Notes: generated from the sequence alone by a model not told the origin. A stretch of 64,000 bases of DNA from Shewanella electrodiphila (GCF_023283985.1 NZ_JAKIKU010000007.1:1-64000); one strand, 5' to 3'. Numbered from the stretch's first letter, positions 39,760 through 49,849 are shown. A program made the numbers and translations.

Positions 39760-41955
39760 TTACATCAAATCTTGTGGATCTCTGTCGATGCTCCAGCGGC
39801 AGCGTTTGCTTTCTGTGAGCGCTTCGATTTGCGGTAAAATTTGCTCAAACTCCTGCTGCAAACGTTGACGGTTTTTAGCTTGAAACAATAATTGACGGCG
39901 ATATTTTCCCGCTTTGCGATCAAGCGGTGCTGGCATGGGCCCAATGACTTCAAAATCTTTATCTTGGGGTAATAAATTCGCCACTTGTTGCAAAAAGTTG
40001 TCGGCATCTTCAGCTAAATGGGCATCAGCGCGAAGCAGTACCATATGCCAAGCTGGTGGAAGTAACGCTTGTTGGCGCTCTTCTAGCTGAGCTCGGGCAA
40101 ATTTCCCATAACCGTTTTTGAGTAAGTCATGCAAAATAGGGTTTTCGCTTTGGTGGGTTTGCAGTAATACTTTTCCGGGTTTATCTGCACGACCTGCACG
40201 GCCTGATACTTGAGTATAGAGCTGAGCAAAACGCTCCGGTGCTCTAAAATCTGCACTAAACAATGCCCCATCAACATCCATTAAACCGACCAATGTGACA
40301 TCAGGAAAGTGATGCCCTTTGGCTAGCATTTGGGTGCCGACTAATATTTTATACTCACCTTTTAAAATGCTATTAAGCTGCTTTTCTAATGAGCCTTTTT
40401 TACGGGTGGTATCACGATCTATTCGCACCACTGGGTATTGCGGAAACTCTTGCTCAAGAGCTTGTGCCAGTTGCTCCGTGCCTGTTCCGTGCCCCATTAA
40501 CATTGTACTGCCACACTCATGACACTGGTGTGGGATAGCATATTGATTACCGCAATGGTGACAGCAAATCTCATTTAAACCTTGATGCACAGTAAAGAAA
40601 GCGTCACAACGATCGCACTCGTGTAAATGGCCACATTCATGACATAACAGTGCTGGGGAAAATCCGCGGCGATTTAGAAACAGTAAGACTTGATTGCCTG
40701 CATCAAGGTGCATACGCATCTCGTTAATCATCGAGGCTGACATGCCTGACTTTAGCGGTTGGGAGCGGATATCAATGATACCTTGCTTAACCTTTTGAGC
40801 TGCGCCTGCTCGTTCTGCGAGTTCAAGGTGGGTGTATCGCCCTGAAATGGCATTTTGTAAGGTTTCTAGCGATGGTGTTGCCGAGCCAAGTATCACTTGT
40901 ACTTTTTCTAAGTGACCACGCATAACCGCGAGGTCACGGGCATGATAACGCACACCTTCTTGTTGTTTGAAGCTGCTGTCATGTTCTTCATCGAGAATAA
41001 TCAGCCCAGGATACGCCATTGGCGTAAATAACGCTGAGCGAGTACCAATGATAATTGCCGCTTCACCACTGCGAGCCTGTCGCCAAGCTTCGAGGCGTTG
41101 GTTATCAGTTAGCGCCGAGTGAATAACGGCAATAGTGACATCAAAACGACGCTTAAAACGGTTAATCGTTTGCGGGGTTAAGCCGATTTCAGGCACTAAA
41201 ATAAGTGCCTGTTTACCTTGTTTTAAAATGGTTTCTAAAATCGACAAATAGACTTCTGTTTTACCTGAACCAGTGATACCTTCAAGTAAGCTGCAATGAA
41301 ACCCTTTTTGTTGATTTAACACTGAAACAGCAACGGCTTGTTGCTTGTTGAGCTTTAAGGGCGTTTCAGTCATATTAAGTTGTTCACGCCAACTTAAATC
41401 GGTTTCATTAACGACGAGCTGACGCTCAACCCAGCCTTTATCTTCAAGGGCTTTCAAAGCCACTTTACTGAGCTCTTGGGTGGTGAAGTCATCTTGGCTA
41501 ATGGATGATTGCTGGAGTAATTCAAACAGCTTTTTTTGTGCTGGTGCTCGTTTTAACACGCTAATGTCGACAGCCTTACCTGCATCATTAAGACTAAAAA
41601 AAGTGACGGTTTGTGGTTGAGCACTTAAGCCTTTACGTAATGCAACGGGCAGTGCCTGACTGAGCATTTGCCCTTGGCTTGCAAAGTAATATCGTGCAGC
41701 CCACAAGGTCAACTTATAAAGCGATTCAGGCAGTAAGGGGGTTGTGTCCAGTAGCTCAGAAAAAGGTTTAATCTTATTGGCTGGTACGTCGCACTCTTGT
41801 TTAATCGCAGTGATTAAGCCTACAAGTTGTTGTCTACCAAAAGGAACTTTTACCCGCAGTCCAAGCTGTATTTGTGATACGTTGGATTCAGGAACTTGGT
41901 AACTAAAGGTTTGCCGCATTGGAACGGGCAGAGCAACCTCAACAAACACAGGCAT
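39760..41955 (-). CDS. priA: Primosomal replication restart helicase PriA
   Basis: A 731-residue superfamily 2 DNA helicase that reloads the replisome at stalled forks. It has the N-terminal 3'-DNA-binding domain (about 1-105), Walker A GITGSGKT (226-233), the DEEH box (LDEEHDSSFKQQEG) and eight zinc cysteines in the CHECGHLHECDRC ... CCHHCG ... CHECGS segment. The length matches E. coli PriA (732 aa). It is divergent from the FimV-like gene; about 220 bases separate it from argS. Confidence 0.96.
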   Translation of the reverse strand: MPVFVEVALPVPMRQTFSYQVPESNVSQIQLGLRVKVPFGRQQLVGLITAIKQECDVPANKIKPFSELLDTTPLLPESLYKLTLWAARYYFASQGQMLSQALPVALRKGLSAQPQTVTFFSLNDAGKAVDISVLKRAPAQKKLFELLQQSSISQDDFTTQELSKVALKALEDKGWVERQLVVNETDLSWREQLNMTETPLKLNKQQAVAVSVLNQQKGFHCSLLEGITGSGKTEVYLSILETILKQGKQALILVPEIGLTPQTINRFKRRFDVTIAVIHSALTDNQRLEAWRQARSGEAAIIIGTRSALFTPMAYPGLIILDEEHDSSFKQQEGVRYHARDLAVMRGHLEKVQVILGSATPSLETLQNAISGRYTHLELAERAGAAQKVKQGIIDIRSQPLKSGMSASMINEMRMHLDAGNQVLLFLNRRGFSPALLCHECGHLHECDRCDAFFTVHQGLNEICCHHCGNQYAIPHQCHECGSTMLMGHGTGTEQLAQALEQEFPQYPVVRIDRDTTRKKGSLEKQLNSILKGEYKILVGTQMLAKGHHFPDVTLVGLMDVDGALFSADFRAPERFAQLYTQVSGRAGRADKPGKVLLQTHQSENPILHDLLKNGYGKFARAQLEERQQALLPPAWHMVLLRADAHLAEDADNFLQQVANLLPQDKDFEVIGPMPAPLDRKAGKYRRQLLFQAKNRQRLQQEFEQILPQIEALTESKRCRWSIDRDPQDLM

Positions 41956-42032
41956 AATTCATCATCATTAAGAATTGAGAAGGTCTAGTTTACTAGAGCC
42001 TGAACATAAAGAAATAGGATAAGAGAAAATTG

Positions 42033-42866
42033 ATGTCAAAAGGAATATTCAATAAAGCTGTATTGGCTCTATCACTTTTTTTATTTTCAGTTGTGGCTCA
42101 AGCTGCAATGAGCCACATCAGTATCAACAGTCGTCAATTTGAAGTCGGCCAGCATCCAAAAATCAAACTGAATATTGTCGCGGGTAGAAATGACTTCTCT
42201 CGAATTAGCTTTCACCTTCGCCAAACTAATGGTTCAAAAGAGGTGATGGAAGAACTGATGGTTCAGCCTATCAGTGGCTATATGTTATTTGCGATTGGTG
42301 TGGATGAAGTGACCGACCCCAATGCTAAGCTTGTTGTCAGTGAGTATAAGGGCAATAGCTGGCGCCAATATGCTGTATTGCCGGTATTTGATTCGCCTTT
42401 TATAAAAATTACCGACAAGACTGAAGTTAGAATTGATACGCGTAATCAACCTAAAAAAGTCGCTCCAATGCCTTATTCGGGTGATAAGATTGCACAGTCT
42501 ACAGCCGTTAATAAACCACAAGGTGAATCCCATAAAATAGTGAAAAAATCTATACCCGTTGATGCAGTGAGTAGATCGGATTCAACTCCTACCGTTAGTG
42601 CGGACTGTATGATTGAGCGTGCGCCTTCTGATACCTTGTGGCGCATTGCATCTCGTTATCAAAAGCAATGGAACACCAATGTATATGGTGCGATGTTGGC
42701 AATTTATGATGCCAACCCCAATGGTTTTTCAAAGCAGAAGATTCATTTGATTAGACAAGATGTGACACTGAATTGCCCGTCACAAACTGAATTAAATCAA
42801 TATGTAAACAAGTCAGAAGATAAGGCTGCCTTTGAGGCCTTACAGCAACAACATAGAGCAAATTAA
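42033..42866 (+). CDS. FimV-like periplasmic protein
   Basis: A 277-residue exported protein with signal peptide (about 1-25, SVVAQAAM). The N-terminal part (SHISINSRQFEVGQHPKIKL) resembles the beta-rich head found in FimV-like proteins. The C-terminal part (APSDTLWRIASRYQKQW ... AIYDANPNGF ... HLIRQDVTLNCPS) matches the LysM-like region of FimV, which binds peptidoglycan and aids type IV pilus secretin assembly. Full-length FimV is much longer, so this is a short member. I prefer ATG 42033 over the adjacent TTG 42030, since AAGAGA lies 6 bases upstream. Confidence 0.7.
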   Translation: MSKGIFNKAVLALSLFLFSVVAQAAMSHISINSRQFEVGQHPKIKLNIVAGRNDFSRISFHLRQTNGSKEVMEELMVQPISGYMLFAIGVDEVTDPNAKLVVSEYKGNSWRQYAVLPVFDSPFIKITDKTEVRIDTRNQPKKVAPMPYSGDKIAQSTAVNKPQGESHKIVKKSIPVDAVSRSDSTPTVSADCMIERAPSDTLWRIASRYQKQWNTNVYGAMLAIYDANPNGFSKQKIHLIRQDVTLNCPSQTELNQYVNKSEDKAAFEALQQQHRAN

Positions 42867-42873
42867 TTTTCAC

Positions 42874-42902
42874 TTGTTTGACTTGGACAGATACTGTACT
42901 AT
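42874..42902 (+). promoter_or_regulatory. Candidate rpmE promoter
   Basis: TTGTTT (42874-42879) and TACTAT (42897-42902) are separated by 17 bases, about 90 bases before the rpmE start. Confidence 0.5.
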
Positions 42903-42904
42903 TG

Positions 42905-42991
42905 CGCGCCTTAACGCTATTGTTATGAACGCATGTGGTGCTCAACTTCGGGTTGGGAGAGCGACATGGCCTGCTATTGAAGGTAATCCAA
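42905..42991 (+). promoter_or_regulatory. Candidate structured rpmE (L31) leader
   Basis: The 5' untranslated region of rpmE contains a hairpin, CTCAAC (42941-42946), TTCGG and GTTGGG (42952-42957), between the promoter and the ribosome site. Autoregulatory L31 leaders have been described in gammaproteobacteria; this fits by position and structure, but I could not compare with the covariance model. Confidence 0.4.
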
Positions 42992-43204
42992 ATGAAATCA
43001 GGTATCCACCCAGACTACGCTGAAGTAACTGCAACTTGTACTTGTGGTAACGTAATTAAAGTAAACTCTACTGTAGGTAAAAACTTACATTTAGACGTAT
43101 GTGGTGCATGTCACCCGTTCTACACTGGTACTCAGAAAGTTGTTGACACCGGTGGTCGTATCGACAAATTCAACAAGCGCTTTGGTGCACTTGGTAAGAA
43201 GTAA
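42992..43204 (+). CDS. rpmE: 50S ribosomal protein L31, zinc form
   Basis: A 70-residue bL31 of the zinc-containing (C+) type, with C16, C18, C37 and C40 as in E. coli RpmE. I chose ATG 42992 (MKSGIHPDY) because it aligns with the family and has AAGG 8 bases upstream; the frame extends upstream to 42935 through the leader hairpin. It is monocistronic. Confidence 0.97.
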   Translation: MKSGIHPDYAEVTATCTCGNVIKVNSTVGKNLHLDVCGACHPFYTGTQKVVDTGGRIDKFNKRFGALGKK

Positions 43205-43633
43205 TTGCGACTGCAATTATTTTAAGAAAAAGACGCCTTCGGCGTCTTTTTTTGTTTTAAGATCAAATTCCTTTCAAAAAAATTAATTTTTTAGTTATAA
43301 ATTATGTTGTGCCGCTTAGGTTAATAATATTGTTATTTAGGCAAACTTTTTGTAACTTTATGAAGCTATTTCCGCTTTTTTATGTCAAATCTTGTTATTT
43401 TTCTACAATTTTAAGTCTTTGATTCTTATTGTGATGATTAATTTAAGCTTGAAAAATTATGACTTGATTAAATTCTGCTGATTAAAGATAACTTTTGTTA
43501 AATTTTCATTTATACTGCCTGCCAAAGCGCTTAATAGCTCCTTGTGATACTTTCTTAGTATTTTGCTTATTGGGTGTTTTGACTGAATTTAACTTTATTT
43601 CGCAGTATAAATTGCCTCATTCAGGAACATAAA
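43205..43633 (+). other. rpmE-malic enzyme intergenic region
   Basis: Apart from the rpmE terminator at its left end, this 429-base A+T-rich stretch has no recognisable gene. A candidate -10 TATACT is at 43511-43516. Other promoter-like elements (TTGACT near 43579, TATAAA near 43606) have poor spacing. It presumably carries the malic enzyme promoter. Confidence 0.4.
43227..43253 (+). terminator. Terminator after rpmE
   Basis: AAAAAGACGCC, TTC and GGCGTCTTTTTTT form a strong hairpin 22 bases past the rpmE stop. Confidence 0.95.
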
Positions 43634-44881
43634 ATGTCTGACTTTCGCCAGCAAGCTCTCGATTATCATGAATTTCCAATTGCAGGTAAAACTGCAGTTA
43701 GTCTTACTAAACCCGCTCAAACGAGTCATGACCTGTCGCTGGCCTATAGTCCAGGTGTTGCTGAGCCAGTAAGAGAGATAGCGGCGAACCCTGATGATGC
43801 TTACCGATATACCAATAAAGGTAATACTGTTGCAGTTATCTCTAACGGTACCGCTATTTTGGGGCTGGGTAACTTAGGTCCGCTAGCATCAAAGCCTGTT
43901 ATGGAAGGTAAAGCATTATTGTTCAAACGTTTTGCCAATATCGACTCGACAGATATTGAAGTGAAGCACAGAACCACTGCTGATTTCATTAACACGGTTG
44001 AATCGATTGCTGATACGTTTGGCGGGATTAACCTTGAAGATATCAAGGCCCCTGAATGTTTTGAAATTGAGCGTGAACTTATTGCCCGTTGTAATGTGCC
44101 TGTTTTTCATGATGATCAGCATGGTACTGCGATTGTGACAACTGCAGGTATGATCAATGCGTTAGAAATTCAAGGCAAGAAAATCGAAGATGCCGTCTTT
44201 GTTTGTCTTGGTGCTGGCGCTGCAGCGATTGCGTGTATGACCATGATGGTAAAATGTGGTGCGCAACGCGAAAATGTTTATATGCTTGATAGACAAGGTG
44301 TGATTCATACCCGTCGTGAAGACATTAATGAATATAAAGCATTGTTTGCTAATAATACGGATAAACGCACTCTACAAGATGTGATTAAAGATGCAGACGC
44401 ATTTTTAGGTTTATCGGGTGCAGACTTATTAACCGCTGATGATATTGCTTTGATGGCGCCTAATCCGGTTATTTTTGCATGTTCAAACCCTGACCCTGAA
44501 ATTAAGCCTGAATTAGCACACGCGACTCGCAGTGACTTGATCATGGGCACTGGCCGCAGTGATTACCCTAACCAAGTGAACAATGTGTTGTGTTTTCCTT
44601 TCATCTTTAGAGGTGCATTAGATGTACGCGCATCTGAAATAAACGATGAAATGAAAATTGCTGCGGTTAAGGCGTTAGCAGCGATTGCTAAAGAGCCTGT
44701 TCCTGCTGAAGTGTTAGCAGCTTACCCTGATGTTAATTCAATGAGTTTTGGCCCTGAATACGTGCTGCCAAAACCAATGGACCCACGTTTATTGAAAAAT
44801 ATTGCCAGTGCAGTGTCTCAAGCTGCAATCGATTCAGGTGTAGCAGTGCTCAATACTGTTCCTACCGAATATAAGCTATAA
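43634..44881 (+). CDS. maeB: Malic enzyme, short form (NADP-type)
   Basis: A 415-residue malate dehydrogenase (oxaloacetate-decarboxylating) with YSPGVAEPV near residue 38, GKALLFKRFANIDSTDIEV containing the catalytic Lys, FHDDQHGT for the metal ligands, and the nucleotide motif LGAGAAAIA. It makes pyruvate, CO2 and NAD(P)H from malate. E. coli MaeB carries an extra phosphotransacetylase-like domain of about 330 residues that is absent here, so the symbol is approximate and the cofactor is inferred. Confidence 0.88.
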   Translation: MSDFRQQALDYHEFPIAGKTAVSLTKPAQTSHDLSLAYSPGVAEPVREIAANPDDAYRYTNKGNTVAVISNGTAILGLGNLGPLASKPVMEGKALLFKRFANIDSTDIEVKHRTTADFINTVESIADTFGGINLEDIKAPECFEIERELIARCNVPVFHDDQHGTAIVTTAGMINALEIQGKKIEDAVFVCLGAGAAAIACMTMMVKCGAQRENVYMLDRQGVIHTRREDINEYKALFANNTDKRTLQDVIKDADAFLGLSGADLLTADDIALMAPNPVIFACSNPDPEIKPELAHATRSDLIMGTGRSDYPNQVNNVLCFPFIFRGALDVRASEINDEMKIAAVKALAAIAKEPVPAEVLAAYPDVNSMSFGPEYVLPKPMDPRLLKNIASAVSQAAIDSGVAVLNTVPTEYKL

Positions 44882-44904
44882 GTAATAGCACAGCACAGTG
44901 AGAG

Positions 44905-44928
44905 AAAAAGGGCGTTAGCCCTTTTTTT
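44905..44928 (+). terminator. Terminator after malic enzyme gene
   Basis: AAAAAGGGC, GTTA and GCCCTTTTTTT form a hairpin 24 bases past the stop. Confidence 0.93.
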
Positions 44929-45070
44929 GTATCTACAATTAATCTAAAACAGATAGAGTTTGCGTTTTACTAGCTGCTATTGAATAATCAAACTCAGTTA
45001 AGTGGATGTTATCGCTAACCAATCGTTAAATATGATAGATAGAATTGCGCTTATAGCAGGACGCCGATAA

Positions 45071-46957
45071 ATGAAGTTAACCAAAATTTTGACTACAAAG
45101 TTAACCAGTTTTTGGTTGTTATCATTGACTGCGGTTGGTGCTATTTTCTTTATTGGTGCATTAGTTAGCTTTGTTCAACTGACATATAAATTTCAACAGC
45201 AAAAAGTGACCCAGTTAGAGACGATGCTGGTACAACATTACCAACCCGATAGTCATTGGGATTTACACGCTTGGCTACCTCCGATTCTAATTGCTTACAA
45301 CGCAAACAGTTTCAAGCTAACTCAAGGCGATGACATCGTATTTGAGTATTACTCGCCAACACCGCAAAACAATCCCACCATATACAAGCACATTATTGAT
45401 CCCAAAGCGGATACAGCAATGGAACTTAAGTTGCCGCAACCGTATTTATTGCATCAATTAGGTTGGTATGAACTCTTAATTATGCTTGTATCACTTGTGG
45501 CAATCGGGCTTTTTGTTCGTTATGGATTGAGATGGTTTACACATGAATTGGATGGAGTTGAGCAGATAGCGCAGCGCAGTAAACTGGTTCTAGATGGTAA
45601 ACATGCCGAGGCGTTAAGTGCGGCGGGTAATGGCCGACCGAGATTAATTAATCGTGCAATGACCAAGTTGTTAGAGCAATTACAAGATGCGCAAAAAGAG
45701 CGTGGACGCTTTGATCAGTTTATTCGCTCAAAAACCTTTTTAGACCCTAGCACCCGCATTGGCAATCGCATTTTTTTTGAAAATAGGCTAGAAGCCTTAA
45801 CCCATCACAACTGTATGATTGCCCATGGCGCTGTGATGCTAATTAACTTTGATGACTTAGACCTATTGCAACAGCAAGAGGGGGATGAAGTTATCAATGA
45901 ACAATTGAATGATTTAGTTCAAGCCATCAGTACATTACTGCAACCTTATGAGGATGTTGTTTTCGCTCGTTATGACTTTAATCAGTTCGCAATAGTCGTG
46001 CCTCAAGCCTCGTTAGCTGAAGCAGATACCTTAGCGAACAAACTGCTAAAATTAGGCATTAGCCAATTAAAAAATCAATCAGATACACAAGACAATTATG
46101 TTCATTTAGGAGCTGCATTTTATAAAGCTGGCGACATGCAGGAACAGGTGCTTGAAGAGGTCGATATGGCGCTTAAAGCTGCGCAACTACAACGGACCAA
46201 TAATTGGTTTATGTACGATAAAGGCGCAGTGGATAAAGAGATTGCCAAGGGCTCTGTTCGCTGGAGAAGTTTTTTAGAAAACACTTTAGTTAACCGCCGC
46301 TTTGTAGCGATAACTGAGAATGTTATCGACAGTGATGGCCATGCTTGCCATAAAGAAGTATTTAGCCGAGCGATTGATAATCAAGGTAACGAAATTAGGG
46401 CGACATTGTTTATCCCTATGGCCAATAAGTGTGGCTTAATGCCGCAAATTGAAAGGCAGTTGATTGAAACCGTGCTATTTGAGCTTATGGCACACAACAA
46501 AGACAGCTTTAGTATCAATTTGAGTTATGACTCGTTAACCAGTCGAGCTTTCATACGTTGGTTGAGAACCACGTTAATGGAACAGCGACATCTTGCCTCG
46601 CGGCTGATATTTGAGGTATCAGAAGATATTGTGGTTAAGCATCAACAAGATTTGATGGAAAATTTGAATTTGCTTCGCAAAATAGGAGCGAGGCTATGTG
46701 TTGATCATGTTGGGCTGCAAGTGGTTGGCACGCATTACATTCAAGAGTGTCACTTTGACTTAGTCAAATTGCACCGCTCTATTATTCATCAAATCCATCT
46801 GAAATCCGAAAACCAACTATTTATTAGAAGCCTCATTGGGGGGTTATATCGCGCTGAAGTGCAGGTTTTTGCTGAAGGTGTGAGTCGTTTTGAAGACTGG
46901 CAAACCTTGAAGATTTTAGGCGTAAGTGCAGCTCAAGGCGATTACTTTAACCAATAA
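45071..46957 (+). CDS. csrD: CsrD/MshH-type degenerate GGDEF-EAL regulator
   Basis: A 628-residue inner-membrane protein with two membrane segments (about 13-35 and 133-150) and a linker. In the following GGDEF domain the motif is YDFNQ (301-305), and in the EAL domain the signature reads E429-V-F in place of EAL, so neither enzyme activity is expected. This matches CsrD, which in E. coli targets CsrB/CsrC RNAs for RNase E decay; the Vibrio homologue is named MshH. Its place immediately before the msh genes is conserved. Confidence 0.9.
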   Translation: MKLTKILTTKLTSFWLLSLTAVGAIFFIGALVSFVQLTYKFQQQKVTQLETMLVQHYQPDSHWDLHAWLPPILIAYNANSFKLTQGDDIVFEYYSPTPQNNPTIYKHIIDPKADTAMELKLPQPYLLHQLGWYELLIMLVSLVAIGLFVRYGLRWFTHELDGVEQIAQRSKLVLDGKHAEALSAAGNGRPRLINRAMTKLLEQLQDAQKERGRFDQFIRSKTFLDPSTRIGNRIFFENRLEALTHHNCMIAHGAVMLINFDDLDLLQQQEGDEVINEQLNDLVQAISTLLQPYEDVVFARYDFNQFAIVVPQASLAEADTLANKLLKLGISQLKNQSDTQDNYVHLGAAFYKAGDMQEQVLEEVDMALKAAQLQRTNNWFMYDKGAVDKEIAKGSVRWRSFLENTLVNRRFVAITENVIDSDGHACHKEVFSRAIDNQGNEIRATLFIPMANKCGLMPQIERQLIETVLFELMAHNKDSFSINLSYDSLTSRAFIRWLRTTLMEQRHLASRLIFEVSEDIVVKHQQDLMENLNLLRKIGARLCVDHVGLQVVGTHYIQECHFDLVKLHRSIIHQIHLKSENQLFIRSLIGGLYRAEVQVFAEGVSRFEDWQTLKILGVSAAQGDYFNQ

Positions 46958-47353
46958 ACTTCCTATCCTGCTTACCTTTAAATGCAAATCTAATACTGGA
47001 TTGGTACAAGATTTGTATTAATCATCTACCGCGTCAATTTATACAACTTAATAACCTAATAGTGTGTCAGGTTGTGACCTTGTTGTGGCTTTGGATCTTG
47101 AGAATTAACAAATAACATTCTATCTTAAGTGTATACACTTTCATTGCTGTTATTTTTCTATAAAATTAAGTGATTAGCGGTTAATATGTCATACGATATT
47201 TTTTTGACATGCTTTTTAATGCTAACTGTTCTTTCTGTTACACACTTGTTGGTGTATCTGGTTTAAGTGAAAGCGTCATCGTTACATTTTTATAGCGGAT
47301 ATTTTTTATTTTTATATCGTATCTTCGCTGATTATCAAGGCACAGGTTTTTGA
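46958..47353 (+). promoter_or_regulatory. csrD-mshI intergenic region
   Basis: The stretch has no gene. A CAAATCT/AGATTTG inverted repeat lies at 46985-47015, just past csrD, and a consensus -35 TTGACA at 47204-47209; the best following -10 (TAACTG) is weak and poorly spaced. I infer it carries the promoter of the mshI-to-mshF assembly operon. Confidence 0.4.
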
Positions 47354-48283
47354 ATGAAAAATGGTTTTTTAAGTAAGTTGACATTCTGGCGCCAAACTCA
47401 AGCATCTACTGAACTTGGGTTGTATATCAGTGCGGACTCGATCTGTGTATATCAAGGCGAAATTAAAACTGAAGATGAGCAAGATTCTGATCTTGAAACT
47501 CAAAATCAAACAAAGTCGGATATATCAGGGATTACTAAAAAAATTGCCTTTAATGGTGAGAATTGGACAGAAGCATTTGCCGAGATAAAAGATATTTTCG
47601 GTCATGCAAAGCTGAAAATTGTATTGGGTGAATCGTTTTATCAATTGATTGTGGCAGATAAACCCAATGTAGAAGCCAATGAGTTAAGCCAGGCATTATT
47701 ATGGTCGGTAAAAGACTTAGCGACAGAGCCTGTGACCAATATTCAATTGGATTACTTTGAATCATCGCTGACAACCACTGGCAAAATTAATGTCGTTGTC
47801 GCAAATAAAATGCAATTGTCGACATTGGCTCAAGCTTGCGAACAACACGGTTTTACCATTGAAGGTATTAGCATTGAAGAACTAGCAATGCCGTTGCTGT
47901 TTGATGATGCTTCAACCCATATGGTGGTAAGTCACGTACCTGAACATGATTTATTGCTAACAGTGGTTAGAGAAGGTGAATTATTCATGCAGCGTCGAGT
48001 GAGAGGTTTTGCTCAAATCGATAAAGCCACTGCCGCCGACTTACAATATGGTTTAGCTGATAATTTAAGTCTCGAAATTCAACGTTCAATGGACTATTTC
48101 GAAAGCCAATTAAGGCAAGCGCCTGTTGGTTCTATTGATTTATTAATCGGCGGTGAATCTCAAGCATTGGTGCCATTAGTGGCGCAGAATTTTAATCAAA
48201 AAGTCAGTACCACTGACCATGAGTCGGTGACTGAGCATCTAGCCATGATGGCTTTCAAAGCGTTAACGCGAGGTGCTGCGTGA
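47354..48283 (+). CDS. mshI: MSHA biogenesis protein MshI (PilM-like)
   Basis: A 309-residue cytoplasmic protein with the actin-like PilM pattern (ELGLYISADSICVYQGE at the N-terminus; IDLLIGGESQALVPLVA near the C-terminus). In other type IV systems PilM binds the N-terminus of PilN and links the motor to the PilNOP complex. It overlaps the next gene by 4 bases (GTGA). Confidence 0.87.
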   Translation: MKNGFLSKLTFWRQTQASTELGLYISADSICVYQGEIKTEDEQDSDLETQNQTKSDISGITKKIAFNGENWTEAFAEIKDIFGHAKLKIVLGESFYQLIVADKPNVEANELSQALLWSVKDLATEPVTNIQLDYFESSLTTTGKINVVVANKMQLSTLAQACEQHGFTIEGISIEELAMPLLFDDASTHMVVSHVPEHDLLLTVVREGELFMQRRVRGFAQIDKATAADLQYGLADNLSLEIQRSMDYFESQLRQAPVGSIDLLIGGESQALVPLVAQNFNQKVSTTDHESVTEHLAMMAFKALTRGAA

Positions 48284-48882
48284 TAAAAACCACAATTAAC
48301 TTATATAGCGCTGACTTACTGCCTGCAAAATTAAGGCTGTCATTTCAACGAATGATGATGATGGTGGCGGGATTACTTGTTATCAGCTTTGTGAGTTGGA
48401 TGCTTGGCTATTGGTTGGTTTCGAATGTGGAAACTGACAGGGCTAAGGTATCAACAGAAAAACAGCAGTTAGATACGCAAAAGCAGCAACTAGAATTACA
48501 AGTTTCTGCGCGTGTTCCAGAGCCAGACCTGGTTGCAAGAGTCGAATTAGAGCAGCAGCGTTTAGAATTGAAAAAACTATTATCTACTGAAATAAACCAA
48601 AGAGATAATGTCATCAGTCGTGGCTATTCAAGTTTGTTGACTGATTTGGCGAGTGTTTCAGATGGCTCTGTATGGCTTAGCCACATAGCAGTAAACGAAC
48701 AGCGATTTGAGTTTGAAGGCTTTGGTTCTAAACCCCAAAGTATCCCTAAGTGGGTTGAGGCTTTAAAGCATACAGAAACGCTCAAAGGTTATGCTTTTTC
48801 GACCATGACGATGAACCGTGGTGAATCGCAACCGTTAGCCTTTAAATTATCTAGCACTCCTGAAGTGGAGGCTAAACAATGA
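48280..48882 (+). CDS. MSHA biogenesis protein, PilN-like (MshI2)
   Basis: A 200-residue bitopic protein. A short cytoplasmic tail with TINLYSADLLPAKLR, the PilN-type motif that contacts PilM, is followed by one membrane helix (about 24-47) and a periplasmic coiled coil and ferredoxin-like domain. It starts at GTG in the mshI stop and ends in an ATGA overlap with mshJ. This is the second part of the MshI locus in related species. Confidence 0.82.
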   Translation: MIKTTINLYSADLLPAKLRLSFQRMMMMVAGLLVISFVSWMLGYWLVSNVETDRAKVSTEKQQLDTQKQQLELQVSARVPEPDLVARVELEQQRLELKKLLSTEINQRDNVISRGYSSLLTDLASVSDGSVWLSHIAVNEQRFEFEGFGSKPQSIPKWVEALKHTETLKGYAFSTMTMNRGESQPLAFKLSSTPEVEAKQ

Positions 48883-49529
48883 AACAATTTTGGCAACAAT
48901 TAGAATCCAAGTTCGATGTGCTAAGCCAGCGAGAGCGTGTACTCATTACTGTTGCAGCGCTAGTACTTATTGGCATGGTCGTTTATCTACCCGTTGAGAG
49001 CGTATTTAAAGAAAGGCAAAAACTTTCAAGACAGCTTGTCCAAATTGAAGCGGATAATGACGTTTCAAAACAACAAATTGATTTATATCAGCAACGTTTA
49101 GCGATGGATCCTAATACTGATTTTCGTAATCGTTTAAGCCATATTGAACAACAAACTCAATTAATTGATGCTGATTTAGATGCGCAAATGGTTTCAATGG
49201 TTCCAGCGAGTTATATGCCGACAGTACTCAAAAATCTATTAGGCCATGTTCAAGGGGTAAAATTACAATCGTTTGCTTCTATCGCACCGACACCTTTGCT
49301 ACAGGTGGGTGAAGAACACAAAATGAACCTCTACAGTCACGGTATTAAATTGACCTTAGAAGGCAGCTATTTTTCAATTCTAAAATTTGTTGAAGCAATT
49401 GAAGATATGCCAGATAAGTTATATTGGAAACGCCTTAATTACCACGTTGACCAACATCCAAATGCGACGGTTGAAATTGAACTTTATACCTTGAGTATTA
49501 ATAAGGAGTTTATCAGTGTTGCAGAATAA
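48879..49529 (+). CDS. mshJ: MSHA biogenesis protein MshJ (PilO-like)
   Basis: A 216-residue bitopic protein with one membrane helix (about 22-40) after a short N-terminal tail, a coiled-coil region (about 45-95) and a periplasmic domain, the PilO layout. It should pair with the PilN-like protein in the inner-membrane alignment complex. It overlaps mshK by 14 bases. Confidence 0.87.
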   Translation: MKQFWQQLESKFDVLSQRERVLITVAALVLIGMVVYLPVESVFKERQKLSRQLVQIEADNDVSKQQIDLYQQRLAMDPNTDFRNRLSHIEQQTQLIDADLDAQMVSMVPASYMPTVLKNLLGHVQGVKLQSFASIAPTPLLQVGEEHKMNLYSHGIKLTLEGSYFSILKFVEAIEDMPDKLYWKRLNYHVDQHPNATVEIELYTLSINKEFISVAE

Positions 49530-49836
49530 ACCGATGTTTATACTCCTTGTATTAAGCCTAACTGCGGTGAGTCAGGTTGCTGATGCCAAAGTGTTAAGGG
49601 ATCCGACCTTACCTGGGCAAGGGTATGTCACTGTTTCCAGTAATAGCGAACGGGCAGATTCATTAGTGCTTAATAGCATTGTAAATAGCGCCAAGCCACA
49701 TGCCGTCATTAATAATAAGATTGTATTTGTTGGTGACCGCATTGATGGGATAAGAATTGAATATATCGGAAAGAGTTATGTCAATTTATCTGACGGAAGA
49801 AAACTTAAACTATTTCAATCGATAACAGAGCGATAG
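49516..49836 (+). CDS. mshK: MSHA biogenesis protein MshK (PilP-like)
   Basis: A 106-residue exported protein with signal peptide (about 1-24, SQVADA) and a small beta domain including LRDPTLPGQ and VFVGDRIDGIRI, the PilP/GspC-type homology region that contacts the secretin. The start is GTG 49516 with AAGGAG 7 bases upstream, inside the end of mshJ. Confidence 0.85.
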   Translation: MLQNKPMFILLVLSLTAVSQVADAKVLRDPTLPGQGYVTVSSNSERADSLVLNSIVNSAKPHAVINNKIVFVGDRIDGIRIEYIGKSYVNLSDGRKLKLFQSITER

Positions 49837-49849
49837 GACAAAAATAATA

